Assembly: GCF_014202495.1 (NCBI RefSeq) | Contig: NZ_JACHHA010000002.1 | Span: forward strand, 293,548 to 357,547 | Direction of reading: 5' to 3' | Length of the DNA stretch: 64,000 nucleotides | From: Cerasibacillus quisquiliarum | GTDB taxonomy: Bacteria > Bacillota > Bacilli > Bacillales > Amphibacillaceae | Shown: positions 34,973-44,842 of the stretch, piece by piece | Position numbering within the stretch: the stretch's first letter is position 1 | Layout of the letters: each line of letters starts with the position of its first letter | Translations under genes and position numbers: made by a program | Notes under the pieces: generated by a model | Told to the model about the DNA's origin: nothing | Database searches by the model: none | Seen by the model: only the letters and a program-made list of their open reading frames with translations

Positions 34973-37606
34973 TTACTTCGCATCAAACCAGCTTTTCCCG
35001 TATGAATAATCTACCTTTAACGGCACATTTAGTGAAACAGCATTTTCCATACAATCTGTGACAAGCTCAATTAATTGCTTGACTTCTTCTTCTGGTGCTT
35101 CTAATATGAGCTCGTCATGGACTTGGAGTAATAGCCTAGCGTTTAATTGATGTTTCTTTAATTGTTCATCTAAATCAATCATTGCCTTTTTAATAATATC
35201 GGCTGCACTTCCTTGGATCGGTGTATTAATAGCCGTTCGTTCCGCGAAACTTCTCAAGTTAAAGTTTCGACTTGTAATATCAGGTAAATAGCGTCGCCTT
35301 TGCATGATTGTCGTCACATAACCTTTGTGCTTTGCTTCCTGAACGATATCTTTCATATATTGTTTGACACCTGGATAGATTTCAAAGTACGTGTCAATAA
35401 ACTTCTTTGCCTCTTTTCGCGTTATCCCTAAATTTTGCGATAATCCATAATCACTAATCCCGTAAACAATACCAAAATTGACTGTTTTTGCTTGTCTTCT
35501 CATATCTGATGTGACCGATTCCTTATCTACATGAAAAACATCCATTGCTGTTTGCGTATGAATATCCATATCATCTTTAAAAGCTCTGGTAAGTCTCTCA
35601 TCATTAGAAATATGTGCTAAGACACGTAATTCAATTTGTGAATAGTCGAAAGAAAAGATAACCCAATCCTTTTCAGATGGGACAAATGCTTGGCGAATTT
35701 TACGCCCTTCTTCTAAGCGAATGGGGATATTCTGTAAGTTCGGGTCAACTGAGCTTAATCGTCCTGTTTGTGTTAAAGCTTGGTTAAATCGGGTATGAAT
35801 TTTTTCCGTTTCCGTATGAACAACTTTTAATAATCCTTCAATATATGTGGATTGGAGCTTTCCTAACTGACGATAAAGTACAATTTTCGGAATAATGTCA
35901 TGCTTATCATACAGTTTCTCTAACACATCAATTGCTGTTGAGTAACCTGTCTTTGTTTTTTTAATGACTGGCAAGCCTAATTTTTCAAACAAAATAATAC
36001 CTAGTTGTTTCGGTGAATTAAGATTAAAAGACTCTCCTGCTAACTCAATGACTTCTCTTTCAATCGTATCTAATCGCTCCTTAAGTTCAGTACCCATTTT
36101 TTCTAATCGAGCAACATCAACTTTAACACCTGTATACTCCATTTCAGCTAATATATGAGCAAGTGGCATTTCTAGATCAAATAATAGTTGATACTGTTCG
36201 TTCTCTTGTAATTGATGCGCTATCTCATCCTTTAATTCAAATAGCAATTTAACTTTACGTGCGAGATGGTCATGAAAGACATCAAGCTCTGGTATTTTTT
36301 TACTTTTACCTTTACCATACACTTCCGCATCATATTTGACTTGTTTTTTATTCATTTCATGAGCAATTTCTGGTATCGTATCATGATTCTCTGCTGGATT
36401 AAGTAAATAAGAAGCAAGTAGCATATCAAATGTGATTCCTTTTAGTTGTAGACCATTCCTTAACATTAACACAAGAGACTTCTTCGTATCAAATACTATT
36501 TTTTCTTTAGTTTCATCTTCAACCCATTCTTTAAATGCTGAACTATTCAGAGCTGTGTCGATCGAAAAAAGATAAACACCTCTCTCATTAGCTATTCCAA
36601 TCCCGATAATCGGTTCTTGATGATAGTTCTCTTCTAGAATTTCTAAGAATAAAGCGTCTTTTCCCGTGAAAATATTCTGAGTAACCTCATCTAACACTTT
36701 ATAGGAAATCTCTTTCCAATCATTTTCGTGATCAAGTAAGTTATCTCCATCCATCCGATTTAATAAAGATTGAAAGCCTAAATCTTTAAATAAACGTGTT
36801 ACTTCGGTCGTATCATGACCAACATATGTGATATCTTTCGTCTTTATTTCAACAGGTGACTCACAATTTATCGTCACAAGCTCTTTACTCAAAAAGGCAT
36901 CTTCTTTGTAAGTTATGAGATTTTCTTTTAACTTTTTTCCAGGAAGTTCGTCTATATGGGCATAAACATTTTCCAGTGTGTCATATTGTTTAAGTAATTT
37001 AGTCGCTGTCTTCTCTCCAACACCTGGCACACCAGGAATATTATCTGACTTATCTCCCATAAGTGCTTTTAAATCAATAATCTGTTCAGGCGTGACTTCT
37101 AATTTTTCTTTCATATATTGGGGTGTAAATGTTTCAATTTCACTAATTCCTTTACGAGTCATGGCAAGTGTTATATGTTCATCAACGAGCTGAAGGAGGT
37201 CTTTATCTCCAGAATATATCTTAATTTCCCAGTCTTTTGCGTCAACACCCTTAGCTAACGTACCGATGATATCATCAGCTTCATACGCTTCAAGCTCATA
37301 ATGTTTAATTTGAAAGGCGTCTAACAATTCTCTTACAAGTGGAAATTGCTCAGAAAGTTCAGGTGGTGTTTTCTCTCGACCTCCTTTATAGTCTTTATAT
37401 GTTTTATGACGAAAGGTTGTCTTGCCAGCATCAAATGCAACAAGCATATGACTTGGATTTTCCTCTTCTAATATACGTAATAACATCGTTGTAAAGCCAT
37501 AAACTGCATTCGTATAGACGCCTTTATCATTATTCAATAGTGGCAAAGCAAAGAATGCACGGTAAACAATGCTATTACCATCAACTAAAACGAGTTTATT
37601 CTTCAT
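34973..37606 (-). CDS. polA: DNA polymerase I
   Basis: Repair and Okazaki-fragment-processing polymerase. The 877 residues have the 5'-nuclease domain (about 1-290, LVDGNSIVYRAFFAL, YSGDKDLLQLV, GDKSDNIPGVPGVGEKTA), a middle 3'-5' exonuclease-fold domain, and the polymerase domain from about 470 (FSFDYSQIELRVLAH, RRQAKTVNFGIVYGIS, QVHDELILEAP). In the middle domain the acidic exonuclease motif is replaced (ALFLEILEEN), so proofreading is presumably lost, as in other Bacillus PolA. GAGGAGGAT precedes the ATG. Confidence 0.97.
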   Translation of the reverse strand: MKNKLVLVDGNSIVYRAFFALPLLNNDKGVYTNAVYGFTTMLLRILEEENPSHMLVAFDAGKTTFRHKTYKDYKGGREKTPPELSEQFPLVRELLDAFQIKHYELEAYEADDIIGTLAKGVDAKDWEIKIYSGDKDLLQLVDEHITLAMTRKGISEIETFTPQYMKEKLEVTPEQIIDLKALMGDKSDNIPGVPGVGEKTATKLLKQYDTLENVYAHIDELPGKKLKENLITYKEDAFLSKELVTINCESPVEIKTKDITYVGHDTTEVTRLFKDLGFQSLLNRMDGDNLLDHENDWKEISYKVLDEVTQNIFTGKDALFLEILEENYHQEPIIGIGIANERGVYLFSIDTALNSSAFKEWVEDETKEKIVFDTKKSLVLMLRNGLQLKGITFDMLLASYLLNPAENHDTIPEIAHEMNKKQVKYDAEVYGKGKSKKIPELDVFHDHLARKVKLLFELKDEIAHQLQENEQYQLLFDLEMPLAHILAEMEYTGVKVDVARLEKMGTELKERLDTIEREVIELAGESFNLNSPKQLGIILFEKLGLPVIKKTKTGYSTAIDVLEKLYDKHDIIPKIVLYRQLGKLQSTYIEGLLKVVHTETEKIHTRFNQALTQTGRLSSVDPNLQNIPIRLEEGRKIRQAFVPSEKDWVIFSFDYSQIELRVLAHISNDERLTRAFKDDMDIHTQTAMDVFHVDKESVTSDMRRQAKTVNFGIVYGISDYGLSQNLGITRKEAKKFIDTYFEIYPGVKQYMKDIVQEAKHKGYVTTIMQRRRYLPDITSRNFNLRSFAERTAINTPIQGSAADIIKKAMIDLDEQLKKHQLNARLLLQVHDELILEAPEEEVKQLIELVTDCMENAVSLNVPLKVDYSYGKSWFDAK

Positions 37607-37673
37607 CTTATATCCTCCTCGTTAATTCTACTCTTTCTATTTTATCATGGATTAAGAGAACGGGAAAATGAAC

Positions 37674-37718
37674 GTATAAAAAGAGTGAAGTGTTCTCATC
37701 ATAAGAGAACACTTCACT
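37674..37718 (-). terminator. Terminator of phoPR
   Basis: A perfect 14-bp stem (AGTGAAGTGTTCTC, 37684-37697, with 37705-37718) and 7-nt loop overlaps the last codons of phoR; on the minus strand TTTTTATACG follows. Confidence 0.92.
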
Positions 37719-39090
37719 TATCTAGATTCTTCGGTAACATAACTGTAAATGTCGAACCTTTATTTAATTTACTTTCTACGAATACTTTTCCACCATGAAG
37801 TTCTGTAATATGTTTAACAATCGCTAACCCTAACCCAGTACCTCCTGTATCACGACTTCTAGCCTTATCTACTCGGAAAAAACGCTCAAAAATGCGATGT
37901 GTAACATCTGGAGGTATCCCTATACCTGTATCACTAATCATAACGTGGACATCTGTTTCATTTTCAATGGCTTGAATCTTTATTTTACCTTGCTCAGGTG
38001 TGTAATTAATCGCATTTGCTAACAAATTTATTAATATTTGCTTTAGCTTCTCTCGATCAGCTTTAAGATGTATTGAATCTTCAATGTATGTCTCAACTAC
38101 AATATCTTTTTCTGCTATTTTTTGTTTAAATGCAGGTAGGACTTCATTAACGATTTGTAACAAATATGTATCTGAATAAGATAGAGCAAATCCTTCTTTT
38201 TCCAATTTCGATAAGGTTAGTAAATCATTAATTAAAACTTTAAGTCGTTTACTCTCATTATAAATAATTTCAGTGAATTGACGGTTAATATCTGGATTGC
38301 TTAAACCTTCGTCAAGCAATGTCTCAGCAAAACCTGTAATAGATGTAATAGGCGTTTTTAATTCATGTGAAACATTAGCGACAAAGTCTTTACGCATGAC
38401 TTCAACGTTTTTAAAATCAGTAATATCATAAAAAGCTAATACGGCTCCTTTAAGGAGTTTTCGATCAGTAAATATAGGGGCACCGACAACTTCAATATAA
38501 ATCTGACGTCTGTCCTTCTCAAGTGTAATTGATTTTTTCACGTTTTCTTCATATAAAAACGTTTCTTGAACGGTGCGATGAATCTCTGTCTGATGCATCA
38601 CATCATAGTATAGATAGCCAACATAATCACGCTGCCTTCCACCAAACATAGAGAGAAACTTGCGATTTACGAGATGAATATATCCTTTCTCATCAATTAA
38701 TACAAGTCCGCTTTCTGTGTTATCTATCACTGTTTTCAATTGATCAGCTTGCATTTGTTCATTGATGGACAGTTCACTTAAATTGCGTGCTAATTCATTA
38801 ATTTTACGACTTAAATCGCCAATACTACCATTGAATGGATGATGGACACGCGCTCGATAATTCCCTTTTAATAATTCTCCCATTGTTTTAGAGGCAACTT
38901 GAACCGGTTTAATATATTTATGAAATACGTTTAATAAAATAATTAATAATATAATATATAAGATACCGAGAACCGAAACAAGAATAATATAATCTTCCAC
39001 TATTAAACTTAATACAGCTCCTACTACACCTAATAAAATAAAGAGAGCAAAAGCATAAGCAAATTTTAACTTTGAAAAAGATTCATTCAT
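37714..39090 (-). CDS. phoR: Phosphate-type sensor histidine kinase PhoR
   Basis: Membrane sensor kinase that phosphorylates PhoP. The 458 residues start with two membrane helices (about 10-31 and 35-54) joined by only a few residues. Then come a HAMP linker, a cytoplasmic PAS domain (about 118-225), HisKA with His242 in VSHELKTPITSITG, and the HATPase region (NLLANAINYTPEQG, DTGIGIP, GTGLGLAI). B. subtilis PhoR, 579 residues, has a large extracytoplasmic domain between the helices; it is absent here. The ATG overlaps the phoP stop by 4 nt (ATGA), so they are coupled. Confidence 0.94.
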   Translation of the reverse strand: MNESFSKLKFAYAFALFILLGVVGAVLSLIVEDYIILVSVLGILYIILLIILLNVFHKYIKPVQVASKTMGELLKGNYRARVHHPFNGSIGDLSRKINELARNLSELSINEQMQADQLKTVIDNTESGLVLIDEKGYIHLVNRKFLSMFGGRQRDYVGYLYYDVMHQTEIHRTVQETFLYEENVKKSITLEKDRRQIYIEVVGAPIFTDRKLLKGAVLAFYDITDFKNVEVMRKDFVANVSHELKTPITSITGFAETLLDEGLSNPDINRQFTEIIYNESKRLKVLINDLLTLSKLEKEGFALSYSDTYLLQIVNEVLPAFKQKIAEKDIVVETYIEDSIHLKADREKLKQILINLLANAINYTPEQGKIKIQAIENETDVHVMISDTGIGIPPDVTHRIFERFFRVDKARSRDTGGTGLGLAIVKHITELHGGKVFVESKLNKGSTFTVMLPKNLDK

Positions 39091-39785
39091 TTTACGGGTT
39101 CCTCCAGCTTATATCCGATACCACGCACTGTTTTAATATATTCAGGTTTCTTCGTATCTGACTCTATTTTATCACGTAAATGGCTAATATGAACATCGAC
39201 AATTCTAGTGTCACCTACAAAATCATAATTCCAAACTGCACTTAATAGCTGATCACGTGATAGCACCTTCTCCACATTTGTAGCTAAATAATGTAACAGT
39301 TCAAATTCCTTTCGTGTGAAACTAATTAACTGGTTATTTTTTTCTACTTCATAGCGCTCTGGATAAATTTTTAATTCTCCAATTTGGATCATCGCAAATT
39401 GATCCAGACTCGTTTGGCGATTCGCACGACGTAAGATCGCTTTAATTCGTGCTACGACTTCTTTCGGGCTAAAAGGCTTTGTCAAATAATCATCGGCACC
39501 TAACTCTAATCCTAACACTTTATCGATTTCATCATCCTTTGCAGTTAACATTAAAATCGGTATTTCTATTTTTTGCTGTCTCAGATGCTTACATACTTCC
39601 ATTCCATCCAACCCCGGTAACATTAAATCAAGAATAATTAGATCATAATCGTCATTTTCTATCATACGTACAGCTTCGATCCCATCATAAGCTGCATCAG
39701 TTTTAAAACCAGCTTTCTCTAAATTATACGTTAGTAATGTGACAATCGATTGTTCATCGTCAACAATTAATATTTTTTTATTCAC
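39087..39785 (-). CDS. phoP: Response regulator PhoP (OmpR family)
   Basis: DNA-binding response regulator, phosphorylated by PhoR; controls phosphate starvation and wall teichoic acid genes in B. subtilis. The 232 residues have a receiver domain with Asp9, Asp10 and the phospho-acceptor Asp53 (LIILDLMLPG), Lys in LTKPFSPKE, and a C-terminal winged helix (FTRKEFELLHYLATN, VDVHISHLRDKIE, VRGIGYKLE). An AAGGAG site precedes the ATG. It is the first gene of phoPR. Confidence 0.95.
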   Translation of the reverse strand: MNKKILIVDDEQSIVTLLTYNLEKAGFKTDAAYDGIEAVRMIENDDYDLIILDLMLPGLDGMEVCKHLRQQKIEIPILMLTAKDDEIDKVLGLELGADDYLTKPFSPKEVVARIKAILRRANRQTSLDQFAMIQIGELKIYPERYEVEKNNQLISFTRKEFELLHYLATNVEKVLSRDQLLSAVWNYDFVGDTRIVDVHISHLRDKIESDTKKPEYIKTVRGIGYKLEEPVK

Positions 39786-39901
39786 ATTAACAAGCTCCTT
39801 AATAATAACAAGATGTCCAATAATCTACCTTATATTATATATCATTTCATATACATATATAACATATGTTTCTCTCTAATGTTAGATCATACATAAAATT
39901 G

Positions 39902-39928
39902 TTAACAAAATTTTACATAGCATTTACA
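39902..39928 (+). promoter_or_regulatory. PhoP-box-like direct repeats upstream of phoPR
   Basis: TTAACA (39902-39907), TTTACA (39912-39917) and TTTACA (39923-39928) repeat with 4- and 5-bp gaps, one per helical turn. This is the pattern of Bacillus PhoP boxes (TT-A/C/T-A-C/T-A). They read on the strand opposite to phoPR, about 120-140 bp before phoP. Confidence 0.5.
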
Positions 39929-39945
39929 ATTGTCATTTATTTAAC

Positions 39946-39978
39946 AAAAAACCCTCTGCTGTTATAACAGCAGAGAGC
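39946..39978 (-). terminator. Terminator after mdh
   Basis: CTCTGCTGTTA pairs perfectly with TAACAGCAGAG (39954-39975); on the minus strand GGGTTTTTTGTT follows. It closes citZ-icd-mdh. Confidence 0.9.
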
Positions 39979-39991
39979 TTAATCATAATAA

Positions 39992-40930
39992 TTATACGAT
40001 TATATCCATTACTTTCTTAACAGATTCAGCTGATTGGTGAAGTGCTGCTTTCTCCTCATCTGTAAGATCTAGTTCAATAATTTCTTCGATTCCATTACCG
40101 CCAATAACTGTTGGTACACCTAAATAAAGGTCGGAAAAACCGTATTCACCCTCTAAATACGCAATCGCTGGTAATACACGGCGCTGATCTTTCAGAATAG
40201 CTTCTGCCATCTCTACTAGTGATGCTGCTGGAGCATAATAAGCACTACCAGTTCCTAAAAGCTCAACAATTTCTCCTCCACCTTTACGTGTTCGTTCAAC
40301 AATAGCATCTAAACGTTCTTTAGATATTAGTTTTTCTAATGGAATACCACCAGCATAAGAGTAACGCGTCAATGGAACCATATCATCTCCGTGACCACCG
40401 AGAACAAATGCTGTAATATCCTTTACAGACAAGTTAAGTTCTTGCGCAATGAATGTACGGAAGCGTGCAGTATCGAGAACACCGGATTGTCCCATCACAC
40501 GCTCTTTAGGAAAACCAGACTCTTTAAATACTGTATACGTCATCGCATCAACTGGGTTGGTCAATACGATAATATAACAGTCTGGTGAATATTTGACAAT
40601 TTCCTGTGTAACCGACTTCATAATTTTAGCATTTGTATTCACTAAATCATCACGACTCATACCTGGTTTACGTGGAATACCCGCAGTAATAATCACAACA
40701 TCAGAGTCTTTCGTATCTTCATAATTTGCTGTCCCGATAACGTTGACATCAAATCCTATAACAGGACTCGACTCTAACATATCAAGTGCTTTTCCTTTTG
40801 TCGGTTTTTCCATATTAGGTACATCAACGAGAACAATGTCAGCCAATTCTTTCTGTGCTAACAAAAGTGCAGTTGTTGCACCTGTGAATCCAGAGCCAAT
40901 GACAGAAACTTTTTTTCTTTTAATACTCAC
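39992..40930 (-). CDS. mdh: Malate dehydrogenase
   Basis: NAD-dependent TCA-cycle enzyme: malate to oxaloacetate. The LDH-like 312-residue protein has the glycine loop [11 protein letters not shown], the substrate-arginine loop [13 protein letters not shown], the segment TNPVDAMTY and the catalytic His in [11 protein letters not shown]. The start codon is GTG (40930) after GGTGG. It is the last gene of citZ-icd-mdh, 27 bp after icd. Confidence 0.97.
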   Translation of the reverse strand: MSIKRKKVSVIGSGFTGATTALLLAQKELADIVLVDVPNMEKPTKGKALDMLESSPVIGFDVNVIGTANYEDTKDSDVVIITAGIPRKPGMSRDDLVNTNAKIMKSVTQEIVKYSPDCYIIVLTNPVDAMTYTVFKESGFPKERVMGQSGVLDTARFRTFIAQELNLSVKDITAFVLGGHGDDMVPLTRYSYAGGIPLEKLISKERLDAIVERTRKGGGEIVELLGTGSAYYAPAASLVEMAEAILKDQRRVLPAIAYLEGEYGFSDLYLGVPTVIGGNGIEEIIELDLTDEEKAALHQSAESVKKVMDIIV

Positions 40931-40957
40931 GGTGATCCACCTACTTTTTGAAATAAA

Positions 40958-42232
40958 TTAGTCCATATTCTTAATTAATTCATCACCAAACTCAGAGCAT
41001 TTAACTTCTTTAGCGCCGTCCATTAAACGAGCAAAGTCATAAGTGACAACTTTTGAAGCAATTGTTTTATCCATTGCTTTGTTAATGAGATCTGCAGCTT
41101 CTTTCCACCCTAAGTGTTCAAGCATTAGAACACCTGATAGAATGACAGATGAAGGGTTTACCTTATCTAAGCCAGCATATTTAGGTGCTGTTCCATGTGT
41201 TGCTTCAAAAATCGCATGACCCGTATCATAGTTAATATTTGCCCCTGGAGCAATCCCAATTCCACCAACTTGTGCCGCTAAAGCGTCAGAAATATAGTCT
41301 CCGTTTAAGTTCATTGTGGCAACAACATCAAACTCTTTTGGACGTGTTAGAATTTGCTGCAAGAAGATATCTGCAATCGCATCTTTAATAATAATCTTTC
41401 CAGCATTTTCTGCTTCATCTTGCGCTTTATTTGCCGCATCCTTACCATCTTTTTCAGCAATGCGATCATATTCTGCCCACGTGAACACTTTATCACCAAA
41501 TTCTTGTTCAGCAACTTCATAGCCCCATTCTTTAAAGGCACCTTCTGTAAATTTCATAATATTACCTTTGTGTACAAGGGTAACGTTTTTACGACCTTCA
41601 TCGATAGCATACTGGATAGCTGCGCGAACAAGACGTTTTGTACCTTCTTCAGAAACTGGCTTAATACCGATTCCAGATGTTTCTGGGAAGCGAATATTCG
41701 TAACACCCATTTCATTTTGTAAGAAATCAATTACTTTTTTAACTTCGTCTGAACCTTTTTTCCACTCGATACCAGCATAGATATCTTCTGTATTTTCACG
41801 GAAAATAACCATATCTACATCTTGTGGGTTTTTAACTGGTGAAGGAACACCGTTATAATAACGTACTGGGCGTAAGCAATTATATAAGTCAAGCTCTTGA
41901 CGTAAAGCAACGTTTAATGAGCGGAATCCACCACCAATTGGAGTTGTTAATGGTCCTTTAATAGCAATTAAGTATTCCTCAATCTGCTCCAATGTTTCTT
42001 TCGGGAGCCATTCTCCAGTTTTGTTAAATGCTTTTTCACCTGCATATACTTCTTTCCATACGATGCTCTTCTTACCATCATATGCTTTTTCTACCGCAGC
42101 TTCGAGCACTTTACTTGCTGCTGCCCAAATATCTGGTCCTGTTCCATCCCCTTCAATAAAAGGAATAATAGGATGATCAGGCACGTTTAGCTTTCCATTT
42201 TGTACAGTAATTTTCTCGCCTTTTTGTGTCAT
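40958..42232 (-). CDS. icd: Isocitrate dehydrogenase (NADP)
   Basis: TCA-cycle enzyme: isocitrate to 2-oxoglutarate with NADP reduction. The 424 residues have [12 protein letters not shown], the substrate-binding serine region [20 protein letters not shown] with the arginines of LRPVRYY, and the cofactor segment [26 protein letters not shown] precedes the ATG. A TATAAT-like box just upstream suggests its own promoter besides read-through from citZ. Confidence 0.98.
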   Translation of the reverse strand: MTQKGEKITVQNGKLNVPDHPIIPFIEGDGTGPDIWAAASKVLEAAVEKAYDGKKSIVWKEVYAGEKAFNKTGEWLPKETLEQIEEYLIAIKGPLTTPIGGGFRSLNVALRQELDLYNCLRPVRYYNGVPSPVKNPQDVDMVIFRENTEDIYAGIEWKKGSDEVKKVIDFLQNEMGVTNIRFPETSGIGIKPVSEEGTKRLVRAAIQYAIDEGRKNVTLVHKGNIMKFTEGAFKEWGYEVAEQEFGDKVFTWAEYDRIAEKDGKDAANKAQDEAENAGKIIIKDAIADIFLQQILTRPKEFDVVATMNLNGDYISDALAAQVGGIGIAPGANINYDTGHAIFEATHGTAPKYAGLDKVNPSSVILSGVLMLEHLGWKEAADLINKAMDKTIASKVVTYDFARLMDGAKEVKCSEFGDELIKNMD

Positions 42233-42322
42233 TATGTATCCTCCTAGTCAATATTTTACCAATACATATTCTAGCATATTATAATTATTTATGCTTTTTC
42301 ATATCATTCATATATTTGTAAC

Positions 42323-42347
42323 GAATAGCCGGTTCTACCGGCTATTC
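42323..42347 (-). terminator. Hairpin between citZ and icd
   Basis: GAATAGCCGGT (42323-42333) pairs perfectly with ACCGGCTATTC (42337-42347), loop 3 nt. The following minus-strand sequence (GTTACAAATAT) has no U run, so it is at best a partial terminator or an RNA-processing/stability element. Confidence 0.6.
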
Positions 42348-42354
42348 AGATTTC

Positions 42355-43473
42355 TTAGCCGCGCTTTTCAATTGGAACGTATGCTTGCTTTTGTGGACCA
42401 ACATATTCTGCACGCGGGCGGATAAGTCGGTTGTTTTCATATTGCTCAAGAATATGGGCAATCCAACCTGACACCCGACTAACCGCAAATATTGGTGTGA
42501 AAATATCGTGATCTATACCTAAAGAGTGATAGACAGAAGCTGAATAAAAGTCTACGTTTGCTGGTAGGCCTTTTTCTTTTTTAATATATTCTTCAATTTT
42601 AACAGACATATTGTACCATTTAGGTTCACCAATTAATTCTGTTAATTGTTTAGACATTTGCTTTAGATGTTTTGCACGAGGGTCACCAGTTTTATAAACA
42701 CGATGCCCCATTCCCATAATTTTCTCCTTATTATCAAGTGCTTTCTTTACATATGGGATAGCGTTTTCTTCTTCACCTATTTCGGTTAACATTTTCATTA
42801 CTTGTTCATTAGCTCCCCCATGAAGCGGACCTTTTAGTGCCGAAATAGCTGCTGTTATGCCTGAATAAATATCAGAGAGTGTAGCCACACATACTCTTGC
42901 TGTAAATGTGGATGCATTTAATTCATGGTCTGCGTGAAGAACAAGTGCTTTATTAAACGCTTCTTCTTCAATCGGTTCAGGTTCCTTACCATTTAACATA
43001 TATAGAAAATTAGCAGCAAAGCTCAAGCCTTTTTTCGGCTGTACTGGGTCTTGTCCTTTACGAAGACGCGAAAACGCTGCAACTACAGAAGCAATCCTTG
43101 CTTGAATACGTATGGCTTTACGCTTATTTGCTTCATTATCCATTACGTCTGCTTCTCTATCGTAAAGACCAAGAACTGATACAGCACTTCTTAATGCTGA
43201 CATTGGATGCACAGATGATAAATCATATGAACGCAAATGTTCTATAACACCTTCTGGCAACGCCATATTTTCATCCAATTCTTTTTTCAAGGCATCTAAT
43301 TGACTTTGTGTAGGAAGTTGTTTATTCCATAAAAGATAAATTACTTCTTCAAAGCTCGCATTTTCAGCTAAATCATCAATGGTATAACCAACATATGTGA
43401 GTTGATCATCAATAATTGAACTAATAGATGACTGGGCTGCTACAACCCCTTCGAGACCTTTTGTTGCTGTCAT
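42355..43473 (-). CDS. citZ: Citrate synthase
   Basis: Condenses acetyl-CoA and oxaloacetate to citrate, the entry of the TCA cycle. The 372-residue, Gram-positive (dimeric) type carries the catalytic His in GPLHGGANEQVM and GMGHRVYKTGDPRA and the Asp in VDFYSASVYHSLGI. GGAGAGGG precedes the ATG. It is the first gene of citZ-icd-mdh with a cre site in front. Confidence 0.97.
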   Translation of the reverse strand: MTATKGLEGVVAAQSSISSIIDDQLTYVGYTIDDLAENASFEEVIYLLWNKQLPTQSQLDALKKELDENMALPEGVIEHLRSYDLSSVHPMSALRSAVSVLGLYDREADVMDNEANKRKAIRIQARIASVVAAFSRLRKGQDPVQPKKGLSFAANFLYMLNGKEPEPIEEEAFNKALVLHADHELNASTFTARVCVATLSDIYSGITAAISALKGPLHGGANEQVMKMLTEIGEEENAIPYVKKALDNKEKIMGMGHRVYKTGDPRAKHLKQMSKQLTELIGEPKWYNMSVKIEEYIKKEKGLPANVDFYSASVYHSLGIDHDIFTPIFAVSRVSGWIAHILEQYENNRLIRPRAEYVGPQKQAYVPIEKRG

Positions 43474-43580
43474 AATACTATCCCTCTCCTTTTTTTATGG
43501 TTAATCGTAAGTATAAAGCAAGCTACGATTATCCACGAATATTTTTCGACAATATGATGATATCGTCGCCCCCATTTAAC

Positions 43581-43624
43581 ATTATAAGACAAATTGAAGA
43601 CAAAGTGAATTGAAAGCGTTTATT
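43581..43624 (-). promoter_or_regulatory. citZ promoter with cre (CcpA) site
   Basis: On the minus strand TTCACT (43609-43604) and a perfect TATAAT (43586-43581) are 17 bp apart. Next to the -35 box, TGAAAGCGTTTATT (43611-43624) agrees with the CcpA cre consensus (TGWAARCGYTWNCW) at all but one position. This predicts glucose repression of citZ-icd-mdh, known in B. subtilis. Confidence 0.72.
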
Positions 43625-43730
43625 TTACATCCCTTTTTTTGAAATGACTTAAAAATAGGAAAGCTAGTCTAATTCATTTATTGCTTTCATAGTTTAATAT
43701 TAAGTATTGTCAAATAAATGGGGTCTTCTT

Positions 43731-44840
43731 ATGAATAAGGTGTTTTTTTTACGAGTTTTTCGTGGCGTATTCGTGATTAGTGTATTTGTTTTATGTTTGG
43801 TCATAATAAAATGGGTCTTTTATTATACATATCCGTTTTTAATTGCTTTTATAATATCAGCTTTTGCACAGCCATTTTTAACATTCTTTCAGAGACGATT
43901 ACATTTATCACGTTTATTAGCAACATTAATCTTTCTTCTGATAAACTGCATCATCATAATTGCTGTGGGGCTTCTCTTATTGTCAGAATTACTGAACGGA
44001 TTTGAATTTCTGACAGATATCATTCCGCATTACTTTCGACAATTGATATTAACGATGGAACAATTATTTAAATATTATCTTATTCCTATATATAACAAAA
44101 CGTTTCAATTTCTACAATCTATGCCCCCTGAAACACAAATCGTACTAGAAGAGCAAATACAACAAATTGCTCAAAATAGTGCAGAAACAGGCGCAACACT
44201 TATTCAAGAATTATTATTAAAAATACCTAGTATACTCTTATTTCTCCCATCATCATTGATTTCATTCATATTAATTTTATTAGTCTCTTTTTTTATGATA
44301 ATGGATTGGGAAAAGTTAAAGGATAAAGTAACACAAATATTACCAGCCCGATTTAACAATTTTCGCTTATTGTTTATGCAACATTTTAAAGATGTCTTAT
44401 TAGGTTATGTAAAATCGCAAACGCTTCTCATTACGATATCTACAAGTATTACTCTTATTGGGCTCATATTTCTTCAGGTGAAACATGCCTTAACCATTAC
44501 ATTACTTACTGCTTTAGCTGACTTACTTCCGTTAATTGGTACAGGTATTGTTTTTATTCCATGGATACTTTTTTTGTTTTTTACTGGAAATTATCCTTTA
44601 ACGATCGGTATTGCAATTATTTATGGCATAACTGTCATTACTCGACAATTATTAGAACCTAAAATCATGTCAGATAGAATCGGTGTCCACCCTTTATTTA
44701 CTTTATTTATTTTATTTTTATTGTTTCAACTATGGGGGGCAAACGGTGTCATATTGGCACCTGGCATTCTTATTATTTTTGTTGTTTGCAAGGATAGTGG
44801 ATTATTCCTTTATATTTGGCGATTTATTAAAGGTGCTTAA
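43731..44840 (+). CDS. ytvI: Sporulation membrane protein YtvI (AI-2E transporter family)
   Basis: A 369-residue polytopic protein of the PerM/AI-2E-transporter superfamily, YtvI branch. The substrate is unknown. About seven to eight membrane helices surround a central amphipathic region (about 95-150), and the family end pattern is clear: LADLLPLIGTGIVFIPW, GITVITRQLLEPKIMSDRIG and HPLFTLFILF. The ATG at 43731 follows GGGG at 7 nt. It is divergent from citZ and convergent with fxsA. Confidence 0.9.
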   Translation: MNKVFFLRVFRGVFVISVFVLCLVIIKWVFYYTYPFLIAFIISAFAQPFLTFFQRRLHLSRLLATLIFLLINCIIIIAVGLLLLSELLNGFEFLTDIIPHYFRQLILTMEQLFKYYLIPIYNKTFQFLQSMPPETQIVLEEQIQQIAQNSAETGATLIQELLLKIPSILLFLPSSLISFILILLVSFFMIMDWEKLKDKVTQILPARFNNFRLLFMQHFKDVLLGYVKSQTLLITISTSITLIGLIFLQVKHALTITLLTALADLLPLIGTGIVFIPWILFLFFTGNYPLTIGIAIIYGITVITRQLLEPKIMSDRIGVHPLFTLFILFLLFQLWGANGVILAPGILIIFVVCKDSGLFLYIWRFIKGA

Positions 44841-44842
44841 TA

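Noticed and set aside
41354..41722. Open frame of 122 codons on the plus strand
   Set aside because: It lies wholly antisense to icd, has no ribosome site and its composition mirrors the icd codons.
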